Shown: positions 35,285-48,143 of the stretch, one piece after another
How positions within the stretch are numbered: the stretch's first letter is position 1
Layout: every line of letters begins with the position of its first letter
Assembly (NCBI GenBank): GCA_009760855.2
Contig: WPIO01000021.1
Location: 1,210,501-1,274,500 of the forward strand
DNA: 64,000 nucleotides
DNA from: Cristatella mucedo
Taxonomy: Eukaryota; Bryozoa; Phylactolaemata; Cristatellidae
Direction of reading: 5' to 3'
Position numbers and translations under genes: made by a program
Notes under the pieces: model-generated
Told to the model about the DNA's origin: nothing
Seen by the model: the letters and a program-made list of their open reading frames with translations, nothing else
Database searches by the model: none

Positions 35285-36970
35285 GTTTGACAGTGGCCTG
35301 GTGCCGCCGATTTGCAGCAACATTGAGCATTGGTGTTAATGCCATTAGCAGTGTCCAGCTGTGCACGATGCCTTGACTCCTTTTTAAGGATGGCAGATGT
35401 GAAAAAATGGATTGCTTTGCAGCGTGAGTGGTCACGCTGTCTGTGCCTTTCTCATACGAGTAGTCGGCCGAACGAGAGCTGTCACATTGCATTGCTGCTC
35501 ACGTGGCGTGAGATGCAGTTCGGCTTGCTAATTGTTAGGCTACATGCATTGCTTTTGTAGCTTAGGTATCAAGACTTTGCTCTCAGATTGCCTCAGGGGC
35601 CTGTATAGAAATAGGAAAAAGTGCCTGCTGAAGGAGAGAAAACAAAAAAAAGCTAGCGCTCATTTGGTGCCGGTCCAAGAGTATCATTGACAGCAGCGAA
35701 GATAGTTTATGTAACGTTTGCTGCTGTTCGAATGATATGGTCGGTAACAATAGCAGCACTAGTAGTTGTCCTGGCTTTGAACTCAAAAGCAGCAGCAGCT
35801 GGCTTTACCAGCTGCGTTAAGGTAATAGTTTGCAGCCTTGGGGTGTGCGGTTTCTCTGGTAACCTCCAGTGATTGGCTTGATTCTTGTGACTGCAGACTA
35901 CTTCCGTGCCCAAGCTCTCGGTTGTGGTCGAGAGTAAGGTGCCTGGCTAGTAACCAAGCTGTACTGAATGCAACAGCCTGACCCTTATATTGCCTGCACC
36001 AAACATTTCATCACCTGACTGCCATCATGCCACTCTGCTGAATCTCTGCAGTTTTGTCAACCAATTGCAGGGGGCAAAACCTGGCTCAAGGCATTTGCAA
36101 GGAATTTGGAAACAGGATTTGATGTATTGGGATCAGCTTCAGAACATGGTCTGTCTCTATACAAAACCTACAGGACACCGGTCTTACTCAGCTCTGCTGA
36201 GCAAGTTGCCTACGCTGTCCCTCATGGCATGTGCTACTGAATGCAGCTGTATTTGTGATGGGCTTGGGCATGGAGAGTCAGGTCAACTAATTTTCGTGAA
36301 GCCATACACCATTGCATTTTGACAATACTCCATTCCGTGTCCGACTACCATTTGGCCATGCTCGCGAGGTCGTTGCAGTTCGCCGGTCACTTATGCTCAC
36401 GCGGCTATCTGCTGCTTTGCCCTTCCACATTTCAGGCCTGCTAAGTCGCCGTTGCATTAGTCCCCTTGTTTCTTTTCTGATATGCAGAATGTCTTTTATT
36501 TCAGAGCTTCTGCTACCAATCGCTGTACCGTAAGGTGCCATCTTATGATTCATCAAACTTATCCATCTCTCGGCTTGCGTGCTTCTGAAGCAAACTCCAC
36601 CTAACAAGCTTGCCTGAGCCCGTGCAGCGTCAGACGCCTGAGCAGCGTGAGCGCTCTCCCCCTCCCAAACACAGGGTGTGGCAGAAGCTGCCGATTTTAA
36701 TGATTAAACGTTTGCCTTACCATAATTTTGTCGCATGTCACTAAAGTGTTTATATGGTCAAGTCAGAATGTCGGTGTGAAGTTGAAATGTGAAGAAAGCA
36801 CAGTCTGTGGTCCTAGACTCATTCATTTGTCCTCCCCCCCCCAGCAGCTCGAATTGGCTCCCCCTTGCTGCACTGATAGTTACCTCCCCTCGCTGCACCG
36901 ACTAGATTGCCTTATCTTGGCTTGCTTGACCAGTTACTCCGCTTCGTGATCGAAAGGGCAACTATTCTAG

Positions 36971-37113
36971 GCTCGCCTGGTGCTGCCTCTAGCGGTTCGG
37001 TGTCCCGGCAAATGCAGGATGGAAAAGATGCAGCTTCCCGAATGCCAGCCGTTGCACTTGTCGGCATGCCTTATGCCACTGGATCGACGTCAGTGAACGT
37101 CACGTGGGTCATC
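36971..37113 (+). CDS. robo: Robo exon 10, first half of FN3-2
   Basis: A 143-base exon (phase 1 to 0). A serine- and glycine-rich linker leads into PAVALVGMPYATGSTSVNVT followed by WVI. This aligns with LVRLHNPVVLTPTTVQVTW of ROBO FN3-2, including the B-strand tryptophan. The acceptor is attctag at 36970 and the donor atc|gtacgt. Confidence 0.85.
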
Positions 37114-37281
37114 GTACGTATGCCTTGAAGGACCTTGCCTGTCATGCAGCGCTCTACCTGGCTAGCCGGCCCCTCCGATGGCTGAGTGCCATGCCATGTG
37201 TACGGTCGCCGACAGAAGCCTGAATTGGCAGGCCGGTCGGGCATGGACTTGCTAGCGCTACCATTGCCGTGACTGCTACAG

Positions 37282-37543
37282 GTGGCCAACAATTCGATTG
37301 CACGGCTGAGAACTAGGCAAACGGCAGCAGGCACAAGCCCGTTTGTGGAAGGCTTCTATGTGCGTACATACTCGAGACGTGGTTCGGAAAGACGGACAGA
37401 CGTCGTATTCAGCAGCCTGTCGACATACCACGTGATCAACAATCTGGAGCCATACACCATGTATCGTGTGTCGGTGGCTCCTTTCTACGCAGGCGAAATA
37501 GGCTTGTCCACCAAGCCTGTCGACGTGATGACAGGCGAAGATG
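37282..37543 (+). CDS. robo: Robo exon 11, second half of FN3-2
   Basis: A 262-base exon (phase 0 to 1). It reads VANNSIARLRTRQ, FVEGFYVRTYSRRG (strand C), LEPYTMYRVSVAPFYAGEIG (the NLEPYTxYxVxVxPF signature around the F strand) and LSTKPVDVMTGEDG. It is the clearest FN3 half in the gene. The intron before it is only 168 bases. The donor is g|gtgagc. Confidence 0.92.
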
Positions 37544-38048
37544 GTGAGCAAGGACTTGCGCCAAAGTGCACCGGTGGCCCCTTTTGCCTTTGTACCAGTT
37601 CACTATAGTGCATAATAATGGATGGCATATTCTACAATGAAAACTTATGTTATCAGAAGCTGAAACGTTAGAAGCCAAAAGTGACCCCGGAAGTTCCAAA
37701 AAGCAGGCTGATTGTTCATACTTGCAAAAAGCAGACTGATTCTTTGCACTTCCAAAAAGCAAACCTTGGTGGTGGTGATGGGCACAGTGTGCCACCAGTA
37801 TTGCCTGGCGATGTAAAGCGCATCCTGTGACTGTGTTTTACTGGCCTCCAATTTGTATAGGACTACAGCGTGTTTAATTGTATGGCAAGTCTTTGGGCGT
37901 GAGAATGTTTTTGCAATTGATTGTTTGGTTAAATATACAGGAGCCCAAACACCTTGCATCAGAGTCCCTGCCCTGCCCCCCCCCCCCCCCGTTGGAGGTC
38001 AAAGTAAGTAGCCCTTGCATATGCACTCACTCGAAAACAAAGTTAGCT

Positions 38049-38050
<2 letters not shown>

Positions 38051-38099
<49 letters not shown>
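38051..38099. repeat. (CT)n microsatellite
   Basis: Pure CT run in intron 11, 400 bases upstream of exon 12, after a C run at 37978-37990. Confidence 0.97.
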
Positions 38100-38104
<5 letters not shown>

Positions 38105-38498
38105 GGAAACAGCTAAAGGTTGGCTGACATACCAGGCTCAATTATGAAGCAGCAGTTGACCCACATTCATCTTCTCTTTTCGAAGAGTTGGAGCATAGCT
38201 AGTATGCAGCAGCACCTTAGCACCACTGTACCTTGTGTCTTTCAGTTTTGCTAGTCAGTTCTTGGGCATTCATGTGCTGACACGTATCGTTATGCATCTC
38301 TGAGGGTATCACCGGGAGTGCCCTTTGCCTTTGGCTGAATAAAACTGGGGCAGGCATTTGGATGTGCATGCCATTGAGCCCACTCGCGAGAGGGGCAGGT
38401 GCACAGGGCGGCCTAGGTTTCGATCTAGGCCAAACCGTTGCAGGCTTGAGTGCTGCTCAGTGGCCCGAGCTGTCAGCATTGGCCGACCTTGCTTGTAG

Positions 38499-38644
38499 TG
38501 CCCACCGGACCACCGCTGGACGTTCGTGCTGTGTACCTCAGCGCAGCCGGTGCTAGTGCAGGCAACTCGAGTGCCAGCCGCATTCAAGTGACTTGGCAGC
38601 CACCGGAAAAGAGGCACCACCGAGGCACCATCCTAGGCTACACG
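38499..38644 (+). CDS. robo: Robo exon 12, first half of FN3-3
   Basis: A phase 1-0 exon reading PTGPPLDVRAVYLSAAGASA, then SRIQVTWQPPEKRHHRGTIL and GYT. This is the standard FN3 pattern PPxxV...I.VTWxPP...G.I.GY, with the B-strand tryptophan present. The acceptor is gcttgtag at 38498 and the donor acg|gtaagt. Confidence 0.9.
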
Positions 38645-38829
38645 GTAAGTCTACTCGTGCTGCCTGCACCTTCGAAACCACGTGCCGTGAGGTTTTTGAC
38701 CACCACTTTCGGAGGCTTGGTTCCCCCTTGGTTTCCACACTCTTCCTCTGTGTCTTCTCCAAGAGAGACTCTCCGAGGTCACCTTCTCTCTATGCTGGAG
38801 ACTAACTCTACTTCTTTCAATGGCTGCTA

Positions 38830-39000
38830 GCTGATGGGATGTGGTCTTAGACCTGGACTCACTCTTTGCGACCCAGGTCATGCTTACGAGTCCTGCTGCA
38901 GGTTACCTTTTATTGTCCACTGCAAGCAGGATGATAGCTGTTAAGGCTCTTCTACCCTGCTATGTAAATGTTGCTGTATGGTCAGCTAATCCTTTTGTTT
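38830..39000 (+). mobile_element. tRNA-like SINE copy
   Basis: tattgtccactgcaagcagg, gctgttaaggctcttctacc and tcagctaatcctttt match the body of the SINE at 43735 on the + strand. The tRNA-like head is degraded. Confidence 0.6.
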
Positions 39001-39234
39001 GACATGGCTACCGTCAGTCTGCCACTATCTGTAGCTCAACAGGCAGGCCGTCGGTAGTTATGCTGTGAGCAGTTTGTGTCCACATACAGTATGTGTGAAT
39101 CTCCGCATGTCATAGTCGCGTTCCTGGCAAAATTTTGGAGTGGCTCATGTCTATGCTAGGCAAGCACCAATGGCATCTCATTTTGAGAAAGCCTTCCAAG
39201 CTTCTCCAGAAAGCTGCCCAAATTGGTGTGGTGG

Positions 39235-39350
<116 letters not shown>

Positions 39351-39723
39351 TGTGTCTGCATGTGTGCACGCGCACGTTTGTGGTGTGTAGGTGCATGTGT
39401 TTGCATGTGTGCATCTCTGCTGTGCTGCGCATGCGAATGTACAACATCGGGACAGAGAGAACAGTGGTTCCAAGTAATTGTGTTTCACATGAACGGTCCT
39501 GTGGGATTTTCGCAATGCAGGAAGTTCTCCTCAGAGGAGAGATGTGTTTGCAATGGTTGCCACTGCTTCTGATGTCCCACACTCCTGCATTCTTTGTTTG
39601 GCAACAGCATTCCTCCCTGAACCAAGTCTGCCTGTCCGTCAATCAGCGCAATCAAATTCGTGCACTCCCAGTGCACGGAGGCATAGCGGCAGCAGCAAGA
39701 GCGCCGCTCACTTTCGCCTCCAG

Positions 39724-39904
39724 GTGCTGTTCACTGATGCCACCGGGCAGCGCAGCAGCTGGCGAAACGTGACCGTGGATGGAGCCGGCACTACTGCTGC
39801 AGAACTCAACGTGCTGCAGTCCAACGTCAACTACCGAGTGAAGGTGGCTGCATTCACACGAGTCGGACTCGGCATGTCTAGTCGGCCATTGTTGGTCGAT
39901 AAGA
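39724..39904 (+). CDS. robo: Robo exon 13, second half of FN3-3
   Basis: A phase 0-1 exon completing FN3-3. It joins exon 12 as GYT-VLFTDATGQRSSW. It continues LNVLQSNVNYRVKVAAFTRV (F-strand tyrosine) and GLGMSSRPLLVDK. The acceptor is ttcgcctccag at 39723 and the donor a|gtaagt. Confidence 0.92.
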
Positions 39905-40022
39905 GTAAGTCACTCAGTGTGCAGAGCGCTCGAGTGCTGTGCCCTGTCACGTCACCTTTTCTCTGCTCAGCCCCCTCCCGTATTAGAAAAGCCTCTCGGC
40001 ATTTTACCTTTACCATTTCTAG

Positions 40023-40232
40023 CACCCACAGCCGACGTCGGGCAGTCACCGGTCGGTGAAGGCGGCAGGGAAGTCAAGAGGCCGGTCACCGACGAGCCGT
40101 GGTTTCTGCCCACCGTGATCGGCTTCATCGGCCTGTCCACCTGTGCCACCATACTCTTCCTGGTCGTGTGCTTGTGCCTTCGGCACCGCTCCGGCCGTCC
40201 GCTTTGCTCCAAGAAGGGCCGCTTCCTGCCAG
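40023..40232 (+). CDS. robo: Robo exon 14, transmembrane segment
   Basis: A 210-base phase 1-1 exon. A short polar stretch (SPVGEGGREVKRPVTDEP) precedes WFLPTVIGFIGLSTC and ATILFLVVCLCL, a single hydrophobic helix of about 25 residues. The helix is followed by the basic stop-transfer sequence RHRSGRPLCSKKGR. The EPWF entry into the membrane matches the QAWF of vertebrate ROBO. Orientation is type I, with the C-terminal side cytoplasmic. The acceptor is atttctag at 40022 and the donor g|gtgaga. Confidence 0.92.
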
Positions 40233-40591
40233 GTGAGAGTTGGTCGTGTGGCCACGCTGTTTCGGCTGCGATGGGGCGGTCTGCTTGCTGCAGCCTGCAC
40301 CATAGCCTGTCCTACACGCTGTCGGTGAGATGAGTGATAGTATTTGGAAGAGCCGAGCTGCTGAGACAATGGGAATGACGTGGGCGGGGCCGATCTTCTG
40401 CTTCGTTGTCGTCTTCGATGCTGCAGCTACGCAGTTTGGCCGCACTGCTGTTCCAGGGGCCGTCACGGGGCGACCACCCACCACCGGCTCGTAAAACCGC
40501 TGAGCATTGCTGATGATGAAATGCTTTCCCTCAACTAAACTAGGGTGGCTCGTGCTTCTGATTGATTGTAATCGTGTCCATTGCATTGCAG

Positions 40592-40687
40592 TGCCGTACG
40601 AGGGTGCTCTCGGTGACAGCACCGCACCAGATGCCTACTTGGCCTTTCGGCTAGAGGCCATGGATCGCACAGTGCACCACGAGCAAT
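40592..40687 (+). CDS. robo: Robo exon 15, juxtamembrane
   Basis: A 96-base phase 1-1 exon encoding PYEGALGDSTAPDAYLAFRL and EAMDRTVHHEQ, just inside the membrane. It has no recognised motif. Support comes from the acceptor cattgcag (40591), the donor t|gtgagt, correct phase on both sides, and a clean join to exon 16. A possible alternative exon near 41529 would create a stop with this phase and was set aside. Confidence 0.75.
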
Positions 40688-42061
40688 GTGAGTAAGAAAT
40701 AATGCGAAACTCAATACCTTGCACCATTTGCCCAGGCTGGCTTCCACTTTTGTGACAGTGGTGGCTGCTTTAGGCCCCTCGTAAATGTTCTCTGCGCTCC
40801 TTAGTGAGGCCCTCGCTGGTCAACAACGTCGAACGAGGGGTTCACAGTGACCCGTGACTCATGTACCTTAGTCTCATGGCCTTTCGTCAGCTGCACCAGT
40901 TTCATGGGTCACAGACTCGATCAAATGACAAGACTTGCAGCAAGGGTATACTTAAATGCAAGTGGTTTCCAGAGCCTCAACTGTGCAGCAAGCTCTTTCA
41001 GAAGCTCTGCATTAAAAGAAAGTACCCTTCATCCAGAGTCCCAATGCAATAAAGACGACCCTTCACAAGCAGCGTAGGGATGGAGATGGACTGCAGCGTA
41101 GCAAGCTGGCTACTGCAATTCGGTCTGAGATGACGATTCAGTTCTTTGGCTGCAGGAACCCAGTTAGACAGCCAGAGGCTAGTGCGATCGGGATTCGCGT
41201 GAAATGTATGTGGCCTACTTCTATCTGAGTCACATCGCTGGATCTTGGTTCAGAAGTGACAGAAGGCCTGAGATACGTTCGAGCTCCAATGTTTGGCACG
41301 TGATCTTGGCAGCTAAGTCGGTGTATGGCAGTATGGGGGCTGGGGAGCGTTTGTGATGAGTCCTTCAAGGATCCAGTTGTTGTTTTAACTATCCAAGAAG
41401 GGTAAACACAAATTAACTAAGGTGCAGAGGTAATGGTAGGGGGGCCTGGATTTTCTTATGCACAAAGTGCGGGGATTTCTACAGTAATTCGTGTAGTTCT
41501 TTTACCCTGCTCTCATCAGAGCCCAGCTTTGTCACTCGAACCAACCGCTGGAGCAACGAGGACTCGGTAGATGGCTCCTTGCAGCGTCAAGTTTTGGGCT
41601 TCACCAACCTGAATCATTGATAGCTATGTCAATGTGCTGGCACTCTACTACCTTATGCTAGCTGTGCTGCTCATGTGATTGTCATCGTTACTAGTTGCTG
41701 GTATCCCACGATTGCCTTGTAAATGTTCGAAAAAACCAAGTCACTCATTAAATGGGGATTCTAAACTTGTGTTGCGCTCAAGAAGTTGCAGGCATTCTTG
41801 CTGCCGAGCAGAAAGAATGCAGGCCACCGCCGACAGCAAGTGGGCTTTTCTGGGCCCTGGTGGTGCAGCGAGAAACCTCCCCCTTTTTTTTACCGTTGTG
41901 TGACACGGCTAGCTAGTATTCACGTAATGTTAGGTGGCTGCAGCATCTGCAGCGACTGCTTCCTGTCTTGCTGTTGCTGCCTCTACGAGCTGGCGATGGC
42001 CTGCAGGCTCGTCCAGGTGTACCAAGACTTACGTTTTTCACTCAACCGCATCGCGTTGCAG

Positions 42062-42441
42062 CGATGCTCACCAACGAGCGCATGACTGGCGGCGGCGGCA
42101 GCTGCGATGGCGAGCTTGAATTCGACGACGACTTCCGCTGTCAGACGCCAGTGCCGCCCTACCCACCAATACCGCCACCTATCGCAGCTCCTGCTTCGTC
42201 GTCGAGGGGCAAGCTCGTGGAGGAGCACAATCTGGACAGCAGCGGCGACAGCGCACCTGCCGGCAGCTGCGTTGCCGCTGCCGCCGACGCGCAGCATCGG
42301 CGCGGCGGCGGACGCAAGGGAGCACTATATTCCAAGGCGTCTGTTCTCGAGTCGCTAGGGGAGACAGCTGTGTCGACAGCCGGCTGCGGTGGTGGCAGCG
42401 CTGGTCTGTACGCTACCACCTGCTTGTACAGGCTTAGCCAG
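42062..42441 (+). CDS. robo: Robo exon 16, cytoplasmic exon with YATT motif
   Basis: A 380-base exon (phase 1 to 0). It begins MLTNERMTGGGG, has an acidic patch (ELEFDDDF) and a proline patch (VPPYPPIPPPIAAP). It ends in GLYATTCLYRLSQ. YATT is the core of the conserved cytoplasmic CC0/CC1 motif of Robo receptors (PYATTxLI in vertebrates), where the tyrosine is a phosphorylation and adaptor site. The tyrosine is at about residue 1121. Alanine- and glycine-rich low-complexity stretches lie between. The acceptor is cgttgcag (42061) and the donor cag|gtaggt. Confidence 0.85.
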
Positions 42442-43734
42442 GTAGGTGACTGTGTCAGCAAGCTGGCAAGGTGCTGCTGCTGGCCTTCTACAATGGGATG
42501 GGCGAGTGGTGGCCAGGGGCGGCCGATCGCTTGGCCGGCATTGCCTCGAGCGTGAGGTCGCTTGCCCTGCTAGCTTGGTTTCCCTTACGACCGGCCGCGA
42601 ATCCGCTGCCTGGTTGACGCTCCTCGAATAAGCGCTTCAAAACGTTGCCGGATGATGAACTTCGTGCGGCTCGGGATTCGATGTTGCCGTCTTGGGCCCG
42701 CCCACCCGTCCTTTTCGTGTCACTGGGCTCGACATTTTGCCTTTTGAATCGCTTGTCCACGGCGGTCGTGAGTGCCCTTGTGGCTACGCGACCTGTGGAA
42801 CAGGCCGAACGGTGCTGAATGGCGAGCGCCGACGATGCTGGTGCTCCACGTGCTGCCATCGAGTGGCTGCAGCAGCGCCATATCACGGCATCGGCTTGCA
42901 GTGTTTGCAAACGGATTGGCGAATCGGGGTAGCAGAAGACTGCGAGGCACTTGACCCCCGCCAATTATTTTTTCAATTGACATGGTTCCCTCTATTTTCA
43001 AATCGTCGAGCAGCGAGCTGCAAGCTTGAGCTCGAGAGCTTTGAGCAGCTGGACGTCGATGACCCGTCCGATGCCACATTGCTGCTGTGTGCCGAACAGT
43101 CTCTCGGCACCTTTTCCGGGCCGTCCAGAGCACTGCCTGCACTGTGGTGGAAACAAGGCTGCTGCAAGTCTTGACCGGCCACGGAGTAGGCGACACGAGT
43201 CCGTCTTCACCTGCTCACCTGTCGAATGAGAGAATTCAATTCAAATTGATGAAATCAGACAGGAAAATGAAGGAAAGGTTGATAGATTTGAGAGGGAAAT
43301 TTAAAATGGGAGAAAAATGACGACTTGGGGGAAAATGAGACAGGATGAGGTGGGAATGAAACAAAAAGAGCAAACAATTCAAATTAGAGGAACAAAAGAG
43401 AACCCAAATGACATGAGGTCACCCAGCAGGTGCCCATTGCTCGGCATGATTGGGCGTCACTATCGTCGGTGCATGCTCGAGATGCGTAGGTGCCGTGACA
43501 AGTTTAAGCAATCTGCCAAACTTTGTGAAAGCTTTCGGCTTTCTCTGGTAATTTATGCTGTGCTGCCGCCCTCCAGGTAGCATTGCTTCACTTGGACATC
43601 CAGCCCTGGTGAATGGATACAAAAATTTCACTTGAGTATTTAATCAGTGTGTTACGTAGGCTGATAGAAAGTGACTCCATCATGTTTTCTAATCACATCA
43701 TGTATGCAGGTTATCATAGATGCTACGATTCTGG

Positions 43735-43915
43735 AGCGTAGCAGTGGGGTTAGGTGCTTGATCTTAAAGATCCAGGTCGTGGGTTCGAATCTGTATTTTA
43801 GGTGATCCTGTATTGCCCACTGCAAGCAGTGGTAATAGCCGTTGAGGCTCTTCTGTAGATATAGCAATGAGGCTATTGAATTAGCTAACCTTTAACTTTA
43901 TGCTCGTGCAATTAG
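43735..43915 (+). mobile_element. tRNA-like SINE copy
   Basis: The head tagcagtggggttaggtgct and gtgggttcgaatctgt resemble the A and B boxes of a tRNA promoter. The body continues tattgcccactgcaagcagt, gccgttgaggctcttctg and a short A/T-rich end. It is the best-preserved copy in the window. Confidence 0.65.
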
Positions 43916-43999
43916 CAACTGTAGAGCCTCCCCTTAGATATCTCCTGAGACGATGCAAATAGCTGACGATCATACATTTTGCTCCAAAGCATCCCAAAG

Positions 44000-44290
44000 G
44001 TTTTCGATGGGGGGTTCAAGGTACTACTCAAGCTTTCCCATTGCAGTACAATTTATGGAGGGTACCAGTGACTTTTAACATAGTCGAGAAATTCTCTCAC
44101 CGACAGTACGTTGTGCATGCGATCGTTATCCTGTTGCCACAGACAACACAGCCCTCTCAGGGCCAGCACACTTGGAATGCAGACATTGTTTATGGTGTCT
44201 AAGTACATACATGCTGGTGCAGAATGCTTCGACACGATAAAGAGTTCTGGTGCTAGCTCTTTTGCAGCAAACCCCCCCCCCATACCAGTA
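44000..44290 (-). mobile_element. Tc1/mariner transposase fragment
   Basis: The - strand frame 44053-44283 reads LALRGLCCLWQQDNDRMHNV followed by LSVREFLDYVKSHW, matching the second catalytic aspartate region (QQDNDPKHTA) of Tc1 transposases. Both the N-terminal half and the final DxxE region are missing or unrecognisable. Confidence 0.75.
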
Positions 44291-44414
44291 TTCCACTGCC
44301 ACCGAACTTTACCATCTTCACAACCCAGTTATCTCCCTACACTTCAGTAATGTCCCGTTTCATATGTACTCTTCTACCATATTGAAAATAGGGAACTTCG
44401 ATTCACCAATTGTG

Positions 44415-44490
44415 GCAAATGTAAAGCATCTTGAAAGAGATTTGAGTTCTCCGAGGGCGCTTTATAGAATGTATTATTATTATTATACCA
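44415..44490 (+). mobile_element. LINE family A-type tail
   Basis: gtaaagcatcttgaaagaga, tctccgagggcgctttatag and (ATT)n, the 3' terminus on the + strand. Confidence 0.6.
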
Positions 44491-45715
44491 ATCCCCACTC
44501 TTACCTGTCAGCCAAGGTCCACTGGGTGCAGTCACCAGCCCGTTGCAGGGAGACTTGAATTTTTGCTTTTTAGAAAGCAAGTGTGTACGATTGGCAATCC
44601 CGGAGAGTATACCCTCTTGGCTCAACCTCTGCTGAATGCTGAGCTAAGCCTTGGTGCAAGGTGAAGTGTCCTAGCAACACTTTTCTCAGGAGCTAATCTG
44701 TTCTTCAAGGCTTCCGTTGTAATGCCCCCTCATCATCCCGATCGTTTGTCAATTTAGTTAGACTGCACTGCTCGTTCGTTTCCATCGCACCGAGTTGCAG
44801 CTGCTCCTTAATACTGAAGCATACATGCTGCTCAGAAATCATAAGAGCTCTAGTAATGGGTACCTTGTAGCCTGAAAAATGCAATCTTCCATATCTTTGC
44901 TTTCACGAGAGCAGAAATCACAAATATTTTGCCAGTCTCCATGCTTCTTAGCTACTCTACTGCATCGAAATTTGTTTGCAAGGAAACGTAAAATAGCTTT
45001 CTGGGAGATGTAACTGCATAGAAAAAACACTTACATAAAAAACTTCAGCCTTTGATACTTGCTTTCTGGGGCGAGCCAAGAGATTTGTCATTTAGGGGCA
45101 AGACACACAAGCATAACAAATTACAGAGCACAATCATCTTTTGTATTCGACAAGTACTCGGGGGTTGCTCGGTGACTGGCATTATGACATAGTTTTGTCG
45201 TTGGTGATGGTTGCCTTTGCCTCAGCTCCTTCCCTGGCCTGATTTAGTTAGAGGGTGGTCAAGGTTTCTGCCTACCTTTGAGGAATTGTCCTTTGATTTC
45301 GTTTCTAGCAAGGTTAACAATCAATGATTAAAAATCATCTTTTAAACCATTTTTACAATGGAAGGTATATTCTAGTATAATATGCCTGGATGCGATGGGA
45401 ATACTTTGTTTAGTACGGATTGATACAGGATAAATATGGTGTGCTTTATCTGAGCCAGTCACATAAGAGGAGTCCTTACTCACATGGATTTCTTTTTTCC
45501 CAATACCCGCTCAAACTTTTGATGGCACCTGCATGCGACTCCACAACTCCCAATGTGTGGCCGTCCGATAAAATGAGGCAGGCTGGAGTTGGGATGCATG
45601 TATCTGTCTGGATGTTACTAAGTCGCCTTCCATGCTATGTGGATGCTGGCAGCCAGTTGATTTCTTCAACTGGTATCACATTCTTGGAATGACAGCCTAT
45701 TAGCCAAATTTAATC

Positions 45716-46100
45716 AAATGATAATAATAATAATACATTTGATATAGCATCCTCAGTAAACTCAATTTCTTTATAGGCACTTTGCATTTGCTGCAAAGGA
45801 AGTACGATCGAACGGTTAGTGGTAGCATGCTCAATGGCAACAAGCATAACATGGTAAAGGGTGACATGCACAGGTTCAGCATGCAAATATGGTTTGTGGC
45901 AGCGTGCACAGTGTCAGCACGCATAAGCACATAAAGGATGGATCACAGGGACCCACTAAATGCTGTAATAAATAGGTGCGTTTTAGTTTCTTTTTAAATG
46001 TAGTTAAGTCAGGGGATGTCGTGACGCAAGTCCGGAGTGAGTTCCAGGCTTTGGGAGCATAGGAACTATAGGCACGTTCTTAAAAGGTCAGATTTATTCA
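45716..46100 (-). mobile_element. LINE family A 3' end
   Basis: Close copy of 2921-3325: (AAT)n, cctcagtaaactcaatttct, gtgacatgcacaggttcagc, and gagttccaggctttgggagc at the coding end. Confidence 0.75.
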
Positions 46101-46494
46101 GAACCGTCGACATAGCTTACATGTAATCGGGACAGCCATGCTTGCATTTAAAACGTCGATAAAGTATCACAACTCGAAACTTGTTTCGTGAACGTATAAT
46201 ATATGAGCTGGAGATTGGAGTATATTAATATTGCATGCCACTTCTTAGCGGCACTGGGGTTTAGGCATATCGATGAAGTGCCCTGTTAGCAATACACCTA
46301 TTAAGTTTTAATGATTAACCTACTTTCTTTGCAGCAGTCCTTTATTTATCAACTTCAGTTGTGTTGCATGTCGGAACTAGGAAGCAGTACCTATTGATCA
46401 GTGCACAGGAAGATGTCAAAATCAATAATACAGTATGATTCATTTGTATAGCACCCTAGGAGAACTGAATCGCTATCATAGTGCTTCACGTATG

Positions 46495-46580
46495 CCACAG
46501 GGCTTAAGCCCACGACCTCTGTCGTAAATGTGAGCACCTTGAGCTCGATTGGTTAAGGCGAACACCTCCACTGCCCTAGG
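46495..46580 (-). mobile_element. tRNA-like SINE head fragment
   Basis: gcttaagcccacgacctctg and gtgagcaccttgagctcg resemble the reverse complement of the SINE head. Short and diverged. Confidence 0.35.
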
Positions 46581-48143
46581 CCAAGTCAACTGTCTCTGTA
46601 TGTCATTGTTTGCTGGGCGACTGGAAAGAAGTGGTGAGGTTGTGTCCGTGCTGGTTATTTTTGGGTTAGCCATTTAATTTATGGGGTGTTAAAGGATTTT
46701 ACTCAGTTCTCTGTGAGGGCTGTTGACGATGTTAATCCTTACTACGGAAAGATCCAGAGAATAAGAGTAAGCTGTGCCATCAGGCCAGGGATGAGTGAAA
46801 ATGCCGATGACAAACTGCAATACTCCAAACTTAGTATGGAAGTACAGCTATCAACTTTCAAGTTGTTTTTTTTCTAGCTGAAACAAAAAGTCAGGCACTC
46901 CTTAAAATGGGGATTTAACCGACTTGCTTCAGTAAAAGCATCAGTGATGCTTTTCAAGATTTTCACAGTGCATTCTACTTTAAATTGCCGATATGTTCAT
47001 GGCACTTCATATGTACTGAACACTCAAGTTTTGCTTTCGGTCCTTACACGTGTGCTCAGGCATTGTTGGGCATGCAAGTTGGTTTTTTGAAAGTTCATAT
47101 TAAGTCGAGCTATATGCATAAGAAGTGAATGGCTTGTCTCTTGGTTTGTGGTAAAGGGTACCCCCTCAGTGGCTTTTTCCTCACTATAGTTTCCCTTTAT
47201 TTTTTCCACTGCGCTTTTGGTTGCTATTTTTAAGCAGCTGCCAGCTAATGCCTTCGGAGTTCAGTCATTGCTCATGGTCACATGATGCCCTGCATTAGTC
47301 GGTTGCCCTCCAGCCTTACCGACCAGACGTTGTTTTTTGGTCTAATGCTGGAGGCAGTGCTGGAAGGAATTCAGCTGGGAGAGTCTGTTCGGCAGCCGTG
47401 AGGTGTGGCTGTGGTGGTAGCAATAGTTTCAGCAGAACCGCACACACCCTCCCCATCCGAGCATGGAGATGCACGTGGGGGCTGGTATTGCACTCAAACT
47501 CGATAGAGAGTGAGAAAGATAAAATAAAAACTATTGGGTTTGAAGATTGAGGTGCACCAGGCCACAAGGGTCAGCACAGAGGTCGTCGTAGTCTTCAAAC
47601 GAACGAGTCTCAGTGACTAGAGACATAGGCATACACTGTTCATATAGATTCAGCATGACTGCGCTCTCTGTCATCCCACATGGAGCTTCCAGCACCTAAT
47701 GATAGCTGTGTTTACTCTTATCAACTGTGCACATTGTTCCGTTGAAAGCTTCAGTGCAAGTGAGTCTGATGATACAACCGAGGCATTACACGGCGCTTGT
47801 GTAACTAATTGACCATTGCACTGGTAATGTTTCTCATGAATGAAGCCGACTGCACAGATGGACGTTGCACCAAGCAGCCAGCCAATTGTCCCAGTGTAAA
47901 TAATGCGCTTGATCCGTTTGTGTGAGTGCCGTTGTCGTGTGGTTCTTCACGGAGTAGCGAGATATTCCGTGATGATACCCGGAAGCAGCCCGTGAAATGC
48001 TCCTGCTTATGGCCCGAACCAACCTCTACCTCGAAGTACCTTGGCGCGTACAGAACTTGTGGAGGCCCCCTTCCCCATGTGCGAATCGGGCGTGCGACAC
48101 TCGGAAGCCTGTTCGTGTAAGTGGCCCATTCATGCTCCTACAG

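Noticed and set aside
35896-35950. Possible exon after ctgcag reading TTSVPKLSVVVESK
   Set aside because: In the phase required after exon 9 it reads an unrelated peptide, and exon 9 joins exon 10 directly with FN3 continuity.
41521-41620. Possible extra robo exon reading EPSFVTRTNRWSNEDSVDG
   Set aside because: With the phase left by exon 15 it would create an in-frame TAG at the junction, there is no good donor, and exon 15 joins exon 16 cleanly without it.
43014-43230. GC-rich coding-like stretch between exons 16 and 18 (ELESFEQLDVDDPSD or CLHCGGNKAAASLDRPR in two frames)
   Set aside because: Neither frame has a donor and acceptor pair that fits the neighbouring phases. Kept only as a remark on the intron.
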